This document shows positions 22,551 through 30,552 of a stretch of DNA of 64,000 nt, piece by piece. The DNA is from Vibrio sp. JC009 (lineage in GTDB: Bacteria; Pseudomonadota; Gammaproteobacteria; Enterobacterales; Vibrionaceae). Position 1 is the stretch's first letter; the number at the start of each line of letters is the position of its first letter. The notes beneath the pieces are model-generated. The model was given only the letters and a program-made list of their open reading frames with translations. It searched no databases and was not told where the DNA came from. Where the stretch lies: assembly GCF_029016485.1 (NCBI RefSeq), contig NZ_CP092106.1:496001-560000 (forward strand), written 5' to 3'. The position numbers and the translations under genes are program-made.

Positions 22551-22664
22551 GGCCCTGGGCCCTGGGAACGGACTTCGTCCTACAGGCAGTGGGAAAAGAA
22601 AAGACAGCTTTCCGAATTGATAAGGTACTTCGTCCCAGGGCCTATAAACCCAGGGCCCAGGGCC
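22551..22664. repeat. GC-rich palindromic element inside the rRNA operon (family 3 copy 1)
   Basis: A perfect 16-bp inverted repeat: GGCCCTGGGCCCTGGG (22551-22566) and its complement (22649-22664). An inner hairpin GGACTTCGTCC lies at 22570-22580. About 30 bases of the left arm recur at 48677-48710. It sits in the 23S-5S spacer. Confidence 0.9.
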
Positions 22665-22676
22665 TTATAAAGAATT

Positions 22677-22796
22677 TGCTTGGCGACCATAGCATTGTGG
22701 ACCCACCTGATCCCATGCCGAACTCAGAAGTGAAACGCAATAGCGCCGATGGTAGTGTGGGGTTTCCCCATGTGAGAGTAGGACATCGCCAGGCTT
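22677..22796 (+). rRNA. rrf: 5S ribosomal RNA
   Basis: About 120 nt from TGCTTGGCGACC to GACATCGCCAGGCTTT, with the conserved CCATGCCGAACTCAGAAGTG. The two ends pair to form helix I. Confidence 0.96.
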
Positions 22797-22883
22797 TGAA
22801 CACCTTTTTGTTTTCAGATTTTTCAGAAAAATCTAAAGGCAAAAACTGATAGCTGACAGCTTAGGACTGACAGCTTGATGAGT

Positions 22884-22960
22884 GGAGCGGTAGTTCAGTT
22901 GGTTAGAATACCGGCCTGTCACGCCGGGGGTCGCGGGTTCGAGTCCCGTCCGCTCCGCCA
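22884..22960 (+). tRNA. aspT: tRNA-Asp (GTC)
   Basis: 77-nt cloverleaf with encoded CCA and anticodon loop CTGTCAC. Part of the rrn transcript. A duplicated CTGACAGCTT motif lies just upstream (22852-22876). Confidence 0.97.
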
Positions 22961-22996
22961 CTTATTCAGACAGAGTTAAGTCTTTAAAATAACTAC

Positions 22997-23073
<77 letters not shown>

Positions 23074-23103
23074 TATTTGATTGCATGTTTATGCAAAAAG
23101 AAA

Positions 23104-23123
23104 GGCCGCTAGAAATAGCGGCC
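23104..23123 (+). terminator. Terminator of the rrn operon
   Basis: The hairpin GGCCGCTA-GAAA-TAGCGGCC is followed by TTTTGTC, 30 bp past tRNA-Trp. Confidence 0.9.
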
Positions 23124-23178
23124 TTTTGTCTATTTGACGTTTTGTTATTTGCGCTTTTTGCGCTTGGTATAATAAAAA

Positions 23179-23196
23179 AGCCCTCGGTTGAGGGCT
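23179..23196. terminator. Second terminator, probably for the minus-strand toxin-like pair
   Basis: AGCCCTC-GGTT-GAGGGCT. On the minus strand it is followed by TTTTTTATT. It directly follows the restored stop codon (23196) of the toxin-like gene. Confidence 0.8.
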
Positions 23197-23481
23197 TAAT
23201 TGTTTTCTCTGAATTTTTCGGCCATATCAGCAAAGTGAGTGTACAGAAGCCAGATATCACTTTTTCTGTCGTTGGGGGGGTCTGGCTGGAAATCCGCTCA
23301 GGTTGAGGTGAATGTGAAACACCTCCTCAGTACGGGCTTTGTCTGGGCGTTCTAACAAACCTTCCCTGCCAAATACGGATGGCAGGATTCTGGTTGCTTT
23401 ATAGTTTTCGAATACTTCAATAAGTGGCTTATATTGTTCGGTAAACACATCACGTTCATAGGTTACTTCTACCTGCGGCAT
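23196..23481 (-). pseudogene. YafO-like toxin gene, frameshifted at a C7 run
   Basis: The uninterrupted frame (23257-23481) encodes 74 residues ending in FPARPPQRQKK. The N-terminal part resembles YafO-type ribosome-dependent mRNA interferases: YKATRILPSVFGREGL matches the family's YK-x3-LP-x-FGR pattern, and FHIHLNLSGFP the HIHL...FP pattern. At the run of seven C (23274-23280 on the plus strand as G), removing one C opens a frame that continues ...PNDRKSDIWLLYTHFADMAEKFRENN to a stop at 23196. Its ending MAEKFREN resembles the YafO C-terminus. Even restored (94 aa) it is shorter than YafO (~132 aa), so an internal segment may also be lost. It overlaps the upstream 144-aa gene by 13 bp. Similarity is from memory of the family; sequencing error in the homopolymer is possible. 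Confidence 0.5.
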
Positions 23482-23903
23482 TCCATCCCCTTTGCAAGGC
23501 TGATGCTAGCGTTTAGTGCGTGTTTCAGGTCAATATTAAGTTCTACATCCACCGTTTTTTCCGGTGGTAGTAATTGCTTATTTAGCTGAATGTTTTCCTC
23601 AATCAGGCAAGCTAAATGTCTGATTGGTGTTATGTCTTCTCTGGTGAGGTCATGTCTCATAGAAAAAATGATTTTCTTCAAATCGTCTATGCAGCCTTCC
23701 ACTTCATGAATGTCGTCATAACCCATTCTTGGCTTTTCTGACTCACGTAGTGCGGCGTTATTTGCCTGAATTTCTTTCAGAACAGCGTCATACATCTTAA
23801 TCAACATAGAGAACAGCCCAGCATAGGAATCACTATTCTTATGCTCTGCGCAGCTAATCAAAGCGGGGAGCATCATCAAAGGATACTTCATTTCATTACT
23901 CAT
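23469..23903 (-). CDS. Hypothetical protein, partner of the YafO-like gene
   Basis: 144-residue protein I do not recognise. It has no signal peptide or membrane segment, and is mostly helical by composition with an acidic middle (DDIHEVEGCIDDLKKIIFSMRHD). It contains three Cys, at AL-ISCAEH, EGCIDD and LACLIEEN, and a fourth near the C-terminus. Its stop overlaps the start of the toxin-like gene by 13 bp, the tight coupling typical of antitoxin-toxin pairs. No YafN/Phd-type antitoxin motif is seen. It could be an atypical antitoxin or an unrelated regulator; the antitoxin role is inference from position only. Confidence 0.6.
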   Translation of the reverse strand: MSNEMKYPLMMLPALISCAEHKNSDSYAGLFSMLIKMYDAVLKEIQANNAALRESEKPRMGYDDIHEVEGCIDDLKKIIFSMRHDLTREDITPIRHLACLIEENIQLNKQLLPPEKTVDVELNIDLKHALNASISLAKGMECRR

Positions 23904-24151
23904 AATGGACTTCCCACGTGTTATTTCTGTCTAAAGTATAAACGATTGTGAGACTGATATCTAATAGACGCCATTGATGACTGTTTATGCAATTATTTCA
24001 ATTTGTAAGCAAGGCCAGTTTACGGCGTGCAGACTACATAACTTTGTTATTGCACATTCAAAAGACTGAGGCTTTTTTCGATCTTGTTCCCTTCCTTTTT
24101 AACGCTTTATCCCTTCTAATATGTGAAAACAATCAGCAACAAAGAACAGTC

Positions 24152-24574
24152 ATGAAAATAGAATTTATCGAAAACCCGAGCCAGGAGATCTACAAGACTA
24201 TCCACCAGGGATTGAGGGCCTATAACCGTCAGTTTCTGGCTGATAAGCAAGAAGAGGTTCAGATTGCCTGTGTTGTAAAAAACTCCGCTGATGAGATTGT
24301 AGGAGGTTTGAACGGGTATATCTTCACTACCAGCCTGTTTGTAGAGCACCTATGGCTGGATGAAAAGCACAGAGGCGGTCAGTTAGGCTCAAAGCTGATG
24401 CAGACGGCCGAATCAGAAGCTAAGAGTCGAGGTGTGACGGATATTTTTCTTGATACCTACTCTTTTCAGGCAAGGGGGTTTTATCTGAAGCTGGGTTTTA
24501 CTGATGTTGGTAAATACACAGATTATCCATCAAAAGGCATTGAGAAGTTCTTCTTGCAGAAGAGTATCCAGTAG
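24152..24574 (+). CDS. GNAT family N-acetyltransferase
   Basis: 140-residue acetyl-CoA-dependent acetyltransferase. The start used is ATG at 24152 (MKIEFIENPSQEIY). The open frame extends upstream to 23987 but those residues are unlike any GNAT N-terminus. Motif A of the acetyl-CoA site is present as LWLDEKHRGGQLGSKLM (R/Q-x-x-G-x-G/A type). Motif B is present as DTYSFQARGFYLKLGF. The substrate is unknown. The closest style is the small stand-alone GNATs annotated next to transferred genes. It is probably monocistronic; the preceding genes run the other way. Confidence 0.9.
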   Translation: MKIEFIENPSQEIYKTIHQGLRAYNRQFLADKQEEVQIACVVKNSADEIVGGLNGYIFTTSLFVEHLWLDEKHRGGQLGSKLMQTAESEAKSRGVTDIFLDTYSFQARGFYLKLGFTDVGKYTDYPSKGIEKFFLQKSIQ

Positions 24575-24931
24575 GCTCTGTCTGTTAATGTAACCCTATT
24601 CCTATATTCTGACTACTCTTGACCATTTAAATACCAGGAGTGGTCAGAAGACTGCTCCTACTTACATCTCTTACGGTTATTGTTATCGCTCATAGAATGC
24701 AATAACAAATATACGCTTGGTAAATTAATGATTGAAAGATATTGGCATAATATATTTATGTTTTATGGTAATAAATTACTAAGATTACTAGTCTGAACGC
24801 TAGCTGAACAACTGCCAGATATAACGGAATAATCTTTGGTTTCTTTCTCGTACGGATTGTTCAATTGATAACCTACATTTAGTATTTGCCTCCACTTAAA
24901 AGCTAGTTAAAAAATATATTTGGAGAAAGAA
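24575..24931. other. Intergenic region before the tad locus
   Basis: 357 bp, AT-rich. A near-perfect inverted repeat CTGACTACTC / GAGTGGTCAG (24610-24648) may be the end structure of the GNAT gene. The flp promoter must lie in the remainder, but no -35/-10 pair was assigned with confidence. No ORF is supported. Confidence 0.5.
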
Positions 24932-25141
24932 ATGCTAACTAAATTATATGTAAAATCTATATCTTTAATTAACGATTTCAAGAAAGACCAGAATGGTGTG
25001 ACTGCAATTGAATATGCAATGATCGGTGTTGCTATGGCTGTTATTCTTGGTTGGGCTTTTTCTGATGCTTCTGGTTTTGGTGCCTCTATTAAAGGTGCAT
25101 TTAACACGATAGTTAGCGAAATAAGCAACGTTAGTAAGTAA
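24932..25141 (+). CDS. flp: Flp family type IVb pilin
   Basis: Major subunit of the Tad (tight adherence) pilus. The 69-residue prepilin has a short N-terminal leader ending at NG, followed by VTAIEYAMIG, the Flp processing motif G/x4-E-Y. A hydrophobic stretch AMIGVAMAVILGWAF follows. Start ATG at 24932 is preceded by GGAGAAAG; a TTG at 24920 would swallow this ribosome-binding site. The stop codon lies inside a 4-bp tandem repeat (AGTA about 4 times, 25133-25147). It is the first gene of the tad locus and separated from cpaB by 264 bp, consistent with stronger independent expression. Confidence 0.95.
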   Translation: MLTKLYVKSISLINDFKKDQNGVTAIEYAMIGVAMAVILGWAFSDASGFGASIKGAFNTIVSEISNVSK

Positions 25142-25192
25142 GTAAGTTATTGTACCCTAACCATTAGACATATTTTATGTATCAATATTAAG

Positions 25193-25366
25193 ATGGGAGT
25201 ATACCTAATAGGTTTATTCGATGTGTTGTTACTTTGGGTATTCTCTTTTCTTAAAAATATTATTGAGCCTTCAATTTTATATATTTTATTTGTCCCTATA
25301 TACAAAACAGATATTAAATTATTTTCAGCAGTATATATAGTTTGTCTTAGGTGTTTCTGTCTGTGA
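25193..25366 (+). CDS. Possible small hydrophobic protein between flp and cpaB
   Basis: 57-codon ORF starting MGVYLIGLFDVLLLWVFS and ending VCLRCFCL. It has one or two membrane-spanning stretches and no clear ribosome-binding site. In many tad loci this position holds tadV, the prepilin peptidase (about 150 aa, with conserved Asp residues in the membrane); this ORF lacks that motif. It may be a remnant, a small membrane protein, or chance in AT-rich DNA. The gap around it (25142-25405) holds nothing else. Confidence 0.3.
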   Translation: MGVYLIGLFDVLLLWVFSFLKNIIEPSILYILFVPIYKTDIKLFSAVYIVCLRCFCL

Positions 25367-25405
25367 TGGATTATGAGGAATTGCTGCACCTTATAGGCAT
25401 TAAAG

Positions 25406-26188
25406 ATGAACTCAAAACTGATATTTGTAATTGCCTGTATAGCAATTACAGCAGGAATATACGGCATTTCCGGGAATATTACAGCAAAAAAACAAGAGCA
25501 GCCTGTAGATAAACCTGTTGCTAAAGAAAAAACAATTTCAGTCTGGCGGGCAAAGGAAAACCTTATAAAAGGTGCAAGGATTTCCCGTGATGACTTAAAA
25601 ATTGTGGAAATTTCTGAAACCAAAGCCCGCGAGTCTGGAATTAAAAAGAGCTTTTCTATCGACTTTAAAAAGCACTGGTATCTAAATCGCTCAGTGAATA
25701 GTGACGAGCTTATATATTCAGAAGATCTGGTAAAGCCGGGTGATGATGGTTACTTATCGCTTGTGGTTAATGAGGGATTCGCACCGTATAACCTTAGCTT
25801 ATCAACGGAAGCGATTATTGGCGGCAGTATATCCATTGGCGACTTAGTGGATATTTCAACCGTTTCATCCAGCAGGCAGAACCTGTCTCAGAAAAGCTTA
25901 ATTAACGATGTAAACCAGCTTGAGCTGACGCTGCTTATTTCGCAGGCCAAAGTCTTAAATATTGTTTACCCGAAACAGAGTAAAAGAAATAAAAAACCGG
26001 AAGTGATTCTTACCCTAGAGGTCACTAACCGGCAGCTTGCAAAACTAAGTATTGCTAAACGTATTGCAGAGGTTGAAGTGCATAAATCCGTTCCGGGGCA
26101 GTCTGCTCAGTTGTATGCCGATTCCGGGGATGTCATTCACTCAAGCGCTATTCGCACTGTTCGCGAATTTCGTTCCAGCACCAAATAA
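25406..26188 (+). CDS. cpaB: Flp pilus assembly protein CpaB (RcpC)
   Basis: Periplasmic protein of the Tad secretion machine that associates with the secretin. Its 260 residues begin with a membrane anchor or uncleaved signal (KLIFVIACIAITAGIYGISG), followed by a SAF/beta-clip domain (~45-110, WRAKENLIKGARISRDDLKIVEI) and the RcpC domain (VVNEGFAPYNLSLS...GSISIGDLVDISTV). These two domains in this order define the family. It lies 2-11 bp upstream of the secretin gene and in the same operon. Confidence 0.93.
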   Translation: MNSKLIFVIACIAITAGIYGISGNITAKKQEQPVDKPVAKEKTISVWRAKENLIKGARISRDDLKIVEISETKARESGIKKSFSIDFKKHWYLNRSVNSDELIYSEDLVKPGDDGYLSLVVNEGFAPYNLSLSTEAIIGGSISIGDLVDISTVSSSRQNLSQKSLINDVNQLELTLLISQAKVLNIVYPKQSKRNKKPEVILTLEVTNRQLAKLSIAKRIAEVEVHKSVPGQSAQLYADSGDVIHSSAIRTVREFRSSTK

Positions 26189-26199
26189 GGATGCGTCAG

Positions 26200-27528
26200 A
26201 TGAAATATTCCATTGCCCTGTTTTGGATAGCTTTAGTTTCCTTATCCGGGCTGGCTGTTGCGGCTTCAACGCTTTCATTGTCTGAAGGTGAAGCCAAAGC
26301 TATCTCGTTGGCAGTACCTGTAGAGTCAGCTTTTACTTCCGATTCTGCCATTGTGGACTATCAGGTTATCGATAACCAAAAGATTATCGTATTTGGGAAG
26401 AAGACCGGTCAGGCAGCCTTTATGGCCTTTGATGATACGGGCAAGACAGTGATTAACCATAATGTCTTTGTCACTACCAGTTATAAAGAGCTGGAGCTGC
26501 AGATCCACACACAGTTTCCTCACTCAGATATCCGGATATCCGGCATTGGTAAGCAGGTCGTTTTAAGCGGCCAGGCCAGCAGTGATGAAGAGAAACAAAG
26601 AATTTATCAGATGGCAGGGGAGTTATTGGGTAAGAAAGCAAATGATCTGGAGTTTGAGCTGGAAGGTGATGACGATGACTCAATTGAAGTGGACTTTATG
26701 ACCCGAAGCCGCTACGACGGCATAGTCAATAACATCGAAGTCAGTGCCACAAAGCAGGTTAACGTAAAGCTGACTATTGCTGAAGTATCCCACTCATTTG
26801 CTGAGCAGTTTGGTATTCAGATGGGCAGTAATGGCAGTCCGGGCGTGTTTGTGGATCAGCTATCTAACTTTAGCTCCAGCGATATTGTTTCGGTTATCAC
26901 TGCCATCAACAACGAAAACCTTGGTCAGGTCTTAGCGGAGCCTAACCTTTCGGTGATTTCAGGCGAGCAGGCGAGCTTTCTGGTTGGTGGTGAACTGCCC
27001 GTTGTGACGGTTTTCGATGGTTCCACCAATGTTGAGTATAAAGAATTCGGTATCAAACTGGAGCTGATGGCGCGCGTACTGCGGGATGACAAGATCAAGC
27101 TCTCCCTTATGCCGGAGGTAAGCTCTTTAGATGCTCAGTATAAAAATGCACTTTACGATTTACCGGCACTAAAAACCCGCAGAGCTCAAACCACAATTGA
27201 GCTTGGTGACGGGCAGAGCTTTGTGCTGGGCGGACTTCTGAACAAAGAAGACCGTGAGTCATTAAGCCGGATTCCGTTTATCGGAGATATCCCGATTCTG
27301 GGTGCGCTTTTCCGTCATACCGAAACGGAAAACAACAAAACAGAACTCATCATAGTGGCAACCGTTAATCTGGTGAAACCGGTGAAAGGGCATCAGATTC
27401 AGGTGCCGAGAATGAAGAAAAGTACCACTCTTAGCCGTTTCTTTGCCCTGACAGGTAACAGCGATTCAAATGGCGGAAATCATAAAGGTGCTGAAGAAGT
27501 ACTGGTATCCGGAGGTTTTAAGAAATGA
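26200..27528 (+). CDS. cpaC: Tad pilus outer membrane secretin CpaC (RcpA)
   Basis: Forms the outer-membrane channel for the Flp pilus. The start used is the second ATG (26200), which has AAGG nine bases upstream; the first ATG at 26191 has no room for a ribosome-binding site. A signal peptide ends near LAVAAS. An N-terminal pilus-secretin domain contains VDYQVIDNQKIIVFGKKTGQ, then a BON-like region (HSDIRISGIGKQVVLSGQAS), then the secretin core with LAEPNLSVISGEQASFLVGGE and GLLNKEDRESLSRIPFIGDIPILGALF, which is the family hallmark. About 442 residues, a normal length. The stop overlaps the lipoprotein ATG (ATGA). Confidence 0.95.
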   Translation: MKYSIALFWIALVSLSGLAVAASTLSLSEGEAKAISLAVPVESAFTSDSAIVDYQVIDNQKIIVFGKKTGQAAFMAFDDTGKTVINHNVFVTTSYKELELQIHTQFPHSDIRISGIGKQVVLSGQASSDEEKQRIYQMAGELLGKKANDLEFELEGDDDDSIEVDFMTRSRYDGIVNNIEVSATKQVNVKLTIAEVSHSFAEQFGIQMGSNGSPGVFVDQLSNFSSSDIVSVITAINNENLGQVLAEPNLSVISGEQASFLVGGELPVVTVFDGSTNVEYKEFGIKLELMARVLRDDKIKLSLMPEVSSLDAQYKNALYDLPALKTRRAQTTIELGDGQSFVLGGLLNKEDRESLSRIPFIGDIPILGALFRHTETENNKTELIIVATVNLVKPVKGHQIQVPRMKKSTTLSRFFALTGNSDSNGGNHKGAEEVLVSGGFKK

Positions 27529-27986
27529 GACATATCCTGATCTCCCTGATAGCCGGAATTGTACTTTCGGCTTGTACAGGCGTGGATAAAGACAGCGTCG
27601 GCTCAGAGATAAGCGTAACACCGGTCCGTTACCAGCTGGAAATCAGCATAGATAACAGCCATGCCGCGCAGGAGCAGCTGGAATCCTTTATCGATATGCA
27701 TGCAAACCAGCTGGAAGGGCGTGAGCTGCAGCTGGTTTGGTATACCCACAGAGGTAAGGCTTTCCTGGATAAGTTTAAGCGGCCCGATGGTGCCGGTTAT
27801 ACCGTCAGAGTGATCCGGGCTGAGACTCTGTCGCCTCACTTTGATATCAGGGCTCAGTTCAGTGACAGCATACTGGCTATTGAGCCATGCTCCCGGGATG
27901 AAATGGGCGACTATGGCGACACGGTTGGCTGCTACACCGAAAATGCCCGCTGGCAATCCATGGTTAATCCGCATGACGCGATTTAA
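27525..27986 (+). CDS. Tad locus lipoprotein (RcpB/CpaD position)
   Basis: 153-residue lipoprotein: a signal MRHILISLIAGIVLSAC has a lipobox with Cys 17. The mature part has Cys residues at EPCSRDE and GCYTEN that could form a disulphide. The conserved ending PNHDAI-like (NPHDAI) and the position between the secretin and TadZ are as for CpaD/RcpB, which helps place the secretin in the outer membrane. Overall similarity is weak, so the name is assigned by position and lipobox. Its start overlaps the secretin stop. Confidence 0.75.
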   Translation: MRHILISLIAGIVLSACTGVDKDSVGSEISVTPVRYQLEISIDNSHAAQEQLESFIDMHANQLEGRELQLVWYTHRGKAFLDKFKRPDGAGYTVRVIRAETLSPHFDIRAQFSDSILAIEPCSRDEMGDYGDTVGCYTENARWQSMVNPHDAI

Positions 27987-28027
27987 CTTTCTGTTATTAC
28001 AAATGTAAGCGTGAATAGGTCAAGAAG

Positions 28028-29266
28028 ATGTTTGATCTGGTAGATATTCTTAAAAGAGAAGATAAAAAGGCAGGAGTAGCCGCTCCTGTTTCACAAAACT
28101 GCGCTTTGTATTATCAGACAGAGCAGTGCCAGCAGTTAGTTATGGAAGCCTTCCGCTTTGAAGGACTGAGCGAGCCTGTTGATAAGTCCTTTGATGGGGC
28201 CGACTTCGATCAGCTCTCCGAAGAGGTTGAATTTGTGTTTATTGAGCTGACCCAGACTGAGGATCTGATCAGCGAAGCAAACCGTATTCTGCCCCTGTTA
28301 CCGGCACACCTTTCCGTGGTGATTATCGGCAGCAAAGATATGATCTCCATTATCCGTGAGCTAAAGGATATGGGGCTTTACTACCTGTTCTGGCCGGTAA
28401 CCAAAGAGGATCTTATCCACTTTTACCGCAATGTGGCGGGAAGCCGCGACAGTGAATACAGCATAGGCAAGAAAAGAAAATCAAAACGGGCAGCAATCGT
28501 TTCGGCAAAAGGCGGACTGGGCGCTTCGCTGCTAACGGCTGAGCTGGGCAGTATTCTGGCTAATGAAAGAAAGGTTTCTACCCTGCTTGTGGATCACGAT
28601 TACGCCGGCGGAAATCTGGATATCGTTCTTGGTGTGAAGCAGTTTGAAAAACGACTGTTACAGCCGGGAACGCTGCTGGGATCAATTGACAATACCTACG
28701 CTTCCGGTCTGGTGAAAAAGGTGGGGAGCCATCTTTCGCTGCTTTCTGTCTGTTCAGAGAGCTTCGACAGGCCGACTATCGGAGAGTATATCCAGACCAT
28801 CACTGAGCAGCTTGCCTATGATGTCAACGTTATGCTGGAAGACTTTGGCCACGGTATCGGCGGCGAAGTCGAGCTGGAGCAGATACTGACGCGGATTGAT
28901 ACCCTGGTTCTGATTATGGATCCCACGGTTTCAGCCATGCGGGACTATAACCGACTGGTGACACTTGTCAGGAAAATGGACAAAGAGAACCAGATCCGCC
29001 TGATCACAGTGATGAACTGTACCAGGCCAAAGCAGACCAACTCCGTTAATAAAAATGATATCGAAAAGTTTGCACTGGCTCCGGTTGATATCAGGATCCC
29101 TTTTGATGCAAGGGTGAACGAAAGAATACTGACCGGTGAGCGGATATTTAACTCCTCGTCATCAGCGGCAAAATCCATCTCGCTCCTGGCTTCCATGATT
29201 CTGGGAGAAGAGAGCAAATACGAAGAGGGCGCTTGGGCTGAACTTAAGCGCTGGTTACGAAGATGA
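28028..29266 (+). CDS. tadZ: Pilus assembly ATPase-like protein TadZ (CpaE)
   Basis: ParA/MinD-superfamily protein that localises Tad machinery to the pole. Of 412 residues, the N-terminal ~135 form a receiver-like domain (VVIIGSKDMISIIRELKDMGLYYLFWPV) without a clear phospho-Asp set. The C-terminal part is the MinD-like domain. The deviant Walker A motif reads K161-GGLGA-S167: the first signature Lys is kept but the usual second Lys is Ala 166. Such loss is known in TadZ proteins and suggests weak or no ATP hydrolysis. The stop overlaps the tadA start (ATGATGG). Confidence 0.93.
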   Translation: MFDLVDILKREDKKAGVAAPVSQNCALYYQTEQCQQLVMEAFRFEGLSEPVDKSFDGADFDQLSEEVEFVFIELTQTEDLISEANRILPLLPAHLSVVIIGSKDMISIIRELKDMGLYYLFWPVTKEDLIHFYRNVAGSRDSEYSIGKKRKSKRAAIVSAKGGLGASLLTAELGSILANERKVSTLLVDHDYAGGNLDIVLGVKQFEKRLLQPGTLLGSIDNTYASGLVKKVGSHLSLLSVCSESFDRPTIGEYIQTITEQLAYDVNVMLEDFGHGIGGEVELEQILTRIDTLVLIMDPTVSAMRDYNRLVTLVRKMDKENQIRLITVMNCTRPKQTNSVNKNDIEKFALAPVDIRIPFDARVNERILTGERIFNSSSSAAKSISLLASMILGEESKYEEGAWAELKRWLRR

Positions 29267-30552
29267 TGGATTCTAAACAGTTTTATATTCAGCTGCGCAG
29301 CAGGATCTTTGAAGCCCTGGATGTAAACGTACTTAACTCGCTTAGCCGGGAAGCGCTGGAGCTGCAGCTGAAAAGTGCGGTGGATCTGCTGATTGAGCGC
29401 GAGCAACTGCCCGTATCAAAGGTCATTAAACAGGAGTATGTCACCAGCCTGCTGGATGAGCTTCTGGGACTGGGACCGCTGCAGAGCCTTATGGATGATG
29501 AAAGCATCAGCGACATTATGATCAACGGCCCCGACAATATCTTTATTGAAAGGGACGGACTGGTTGAGAAGGCCTCGGTCAGTTTTATCAGCAATCAGCA
29601 ACTGCTGGATATCGCCAAGCGTATTGCCAGCCGCGTCGGGCGTCGGGTGGATGATTCATCACCCACCTGCGATGCGCGCCTTGAGGACGGCAGCCGGGTA
29701 AATATCGTGATTCCGCCTATTGCCATAGACGGGACTTCTATCTCAATCCGTAAGTTTCGTAAGCAGTCCATTGGCTTTCGTGAACTGGTGGAGTTTGGAG
29801 CCATGAGCCCTGAAATGGGCCAGTTGCTTTCTATCGCTTCGCACTGCCGCCTGAATATTCTGGTTTCAGGTGGTACAGGTTCGGGCAAAACCACAATGCT
29901 TAATGCGCTGAGTCAGTTTATTTCTGAGCGGGAGCGGATTGTTACTATTGAAGATGCGGCCGAGCTTAAGCTCCAGCAGCCGCATGTGGTACGCCTGGAA
30001 ACCCGTACCTCAGGTGTTGAGGGAACGGGTGCAGTATCCCAGCGCGATCTGGTAATCAACTCCCTGCGGATGCGTCCGGACCGGATCATTGTGGGTGAGT
30101 GTCGTGGCGGCGAGGCTTTTGAAATGCTGCAGGCCATGAACACTGGTCACGACGGCTCTATGTCGACGCTGCACGCCAACAGCGCCAGAGATGCGCTGGC
30201 AAGGGTGGAGTCCATGGTGATGATGGCAACCAGCAACCTGCCGCTGGAAGCGGTAAGAAGAGCCATTGTTAATGCTGTGGATCTGGTGGTTCAGGTGAAC
30301 CGTCTGCATGACGGCAGCCGTAAGGTTATCAGTATCAGTGAGGTTGTCGGCCTTGAGGGCAGCAATGTGGTGATGGAAGAGATTTTTGCTTTCCGGCCGG
30401 TTACCACACCCAGTGATACGGGCAAGGTTCGCGGTAACTTCTTTACTTCCGGTCTGATGCAGCGTTCGGTGCTGGTTGAGAAGGCGCGCTTTTTCGGCAT
30501 GGAAGACAAACTGGCTCAGGTGTTCCGTAAGCCGGAACCGGAGGGCGTCTGA
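29263..30552 (+). CDS. tadA: Tad pilus assembly ATPase TadA (CpaF)
   Basis: Cytoplasmic secretion ATPase (type II/IV secretion family, VirB11-like) that powers assembly, and often retraction, of Flp pili. It has 429 residues. Walker A is GGTGSGKTT at 203-211. The Asp box ([10 protein letters not shown]), the Walker B region ([22 protein letters not shown]) and the His box ([15 protein letters not shown]) are all present. The N-terminal domain ([24 protein letters not shown]) is typical. The start overlaps tadZ and the stop overlaps tadB (TGATG). Confidence 0.97.
   Translation: MMDSKQFYIQLRSRIFEALDVNVLNSLSREALELQLKSAVDLLIEREQLPVSKVIKQEYVTSLLDELLGLGPLQSLMDDESISDIMINGPDNIFIERDGLVEKASVSFISNQQLLDIAKRIASRVGRRVDDSSPTCDARLEDGSRVNIVIPPIAIDGTSISIRKFRKQSIGFRELVEFGAMSPEMGQLLSIASHCRLNILVSGGTGSGKTTMLNALSQFISERERIVTIEDAAELKLQQPHVVRLETRTSGVEGTGAVSQRDLVINSLRMRPDRIIVGECRGGEAFEMLQAMNTGHDGSMSTLHANSARDALARVESMVMMATSNLPLEAVRRAIVNAVDLVVQVNRLHDGSRKVISISEVVGLEGSNVVMEEIFAFRPVTTPSDTGKVRGNFFTSGLMQRSVLVEKARFFGMEDKLAQVFRKPEPEGV

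Noticed and set aside
22541..22849. 102-codon ORF across the 23S-5S spacer and 5S gene
   Set aside because: It is made of the palindromic element plus 5S rRNA sequence.
24720..24775. sigma-54 promoter before flp (TTGGCA near 24739)
   Set aside because: The GC element of the -12 box is missing at the needed distance.
25147..25623. 158-codon minus-strand ORF opposite cpaB and the flp-cpaB gap
   Set aside because: Two thirds is antisense to the cpaB coding region, which has a clear family match; no promoter or partner supports it.
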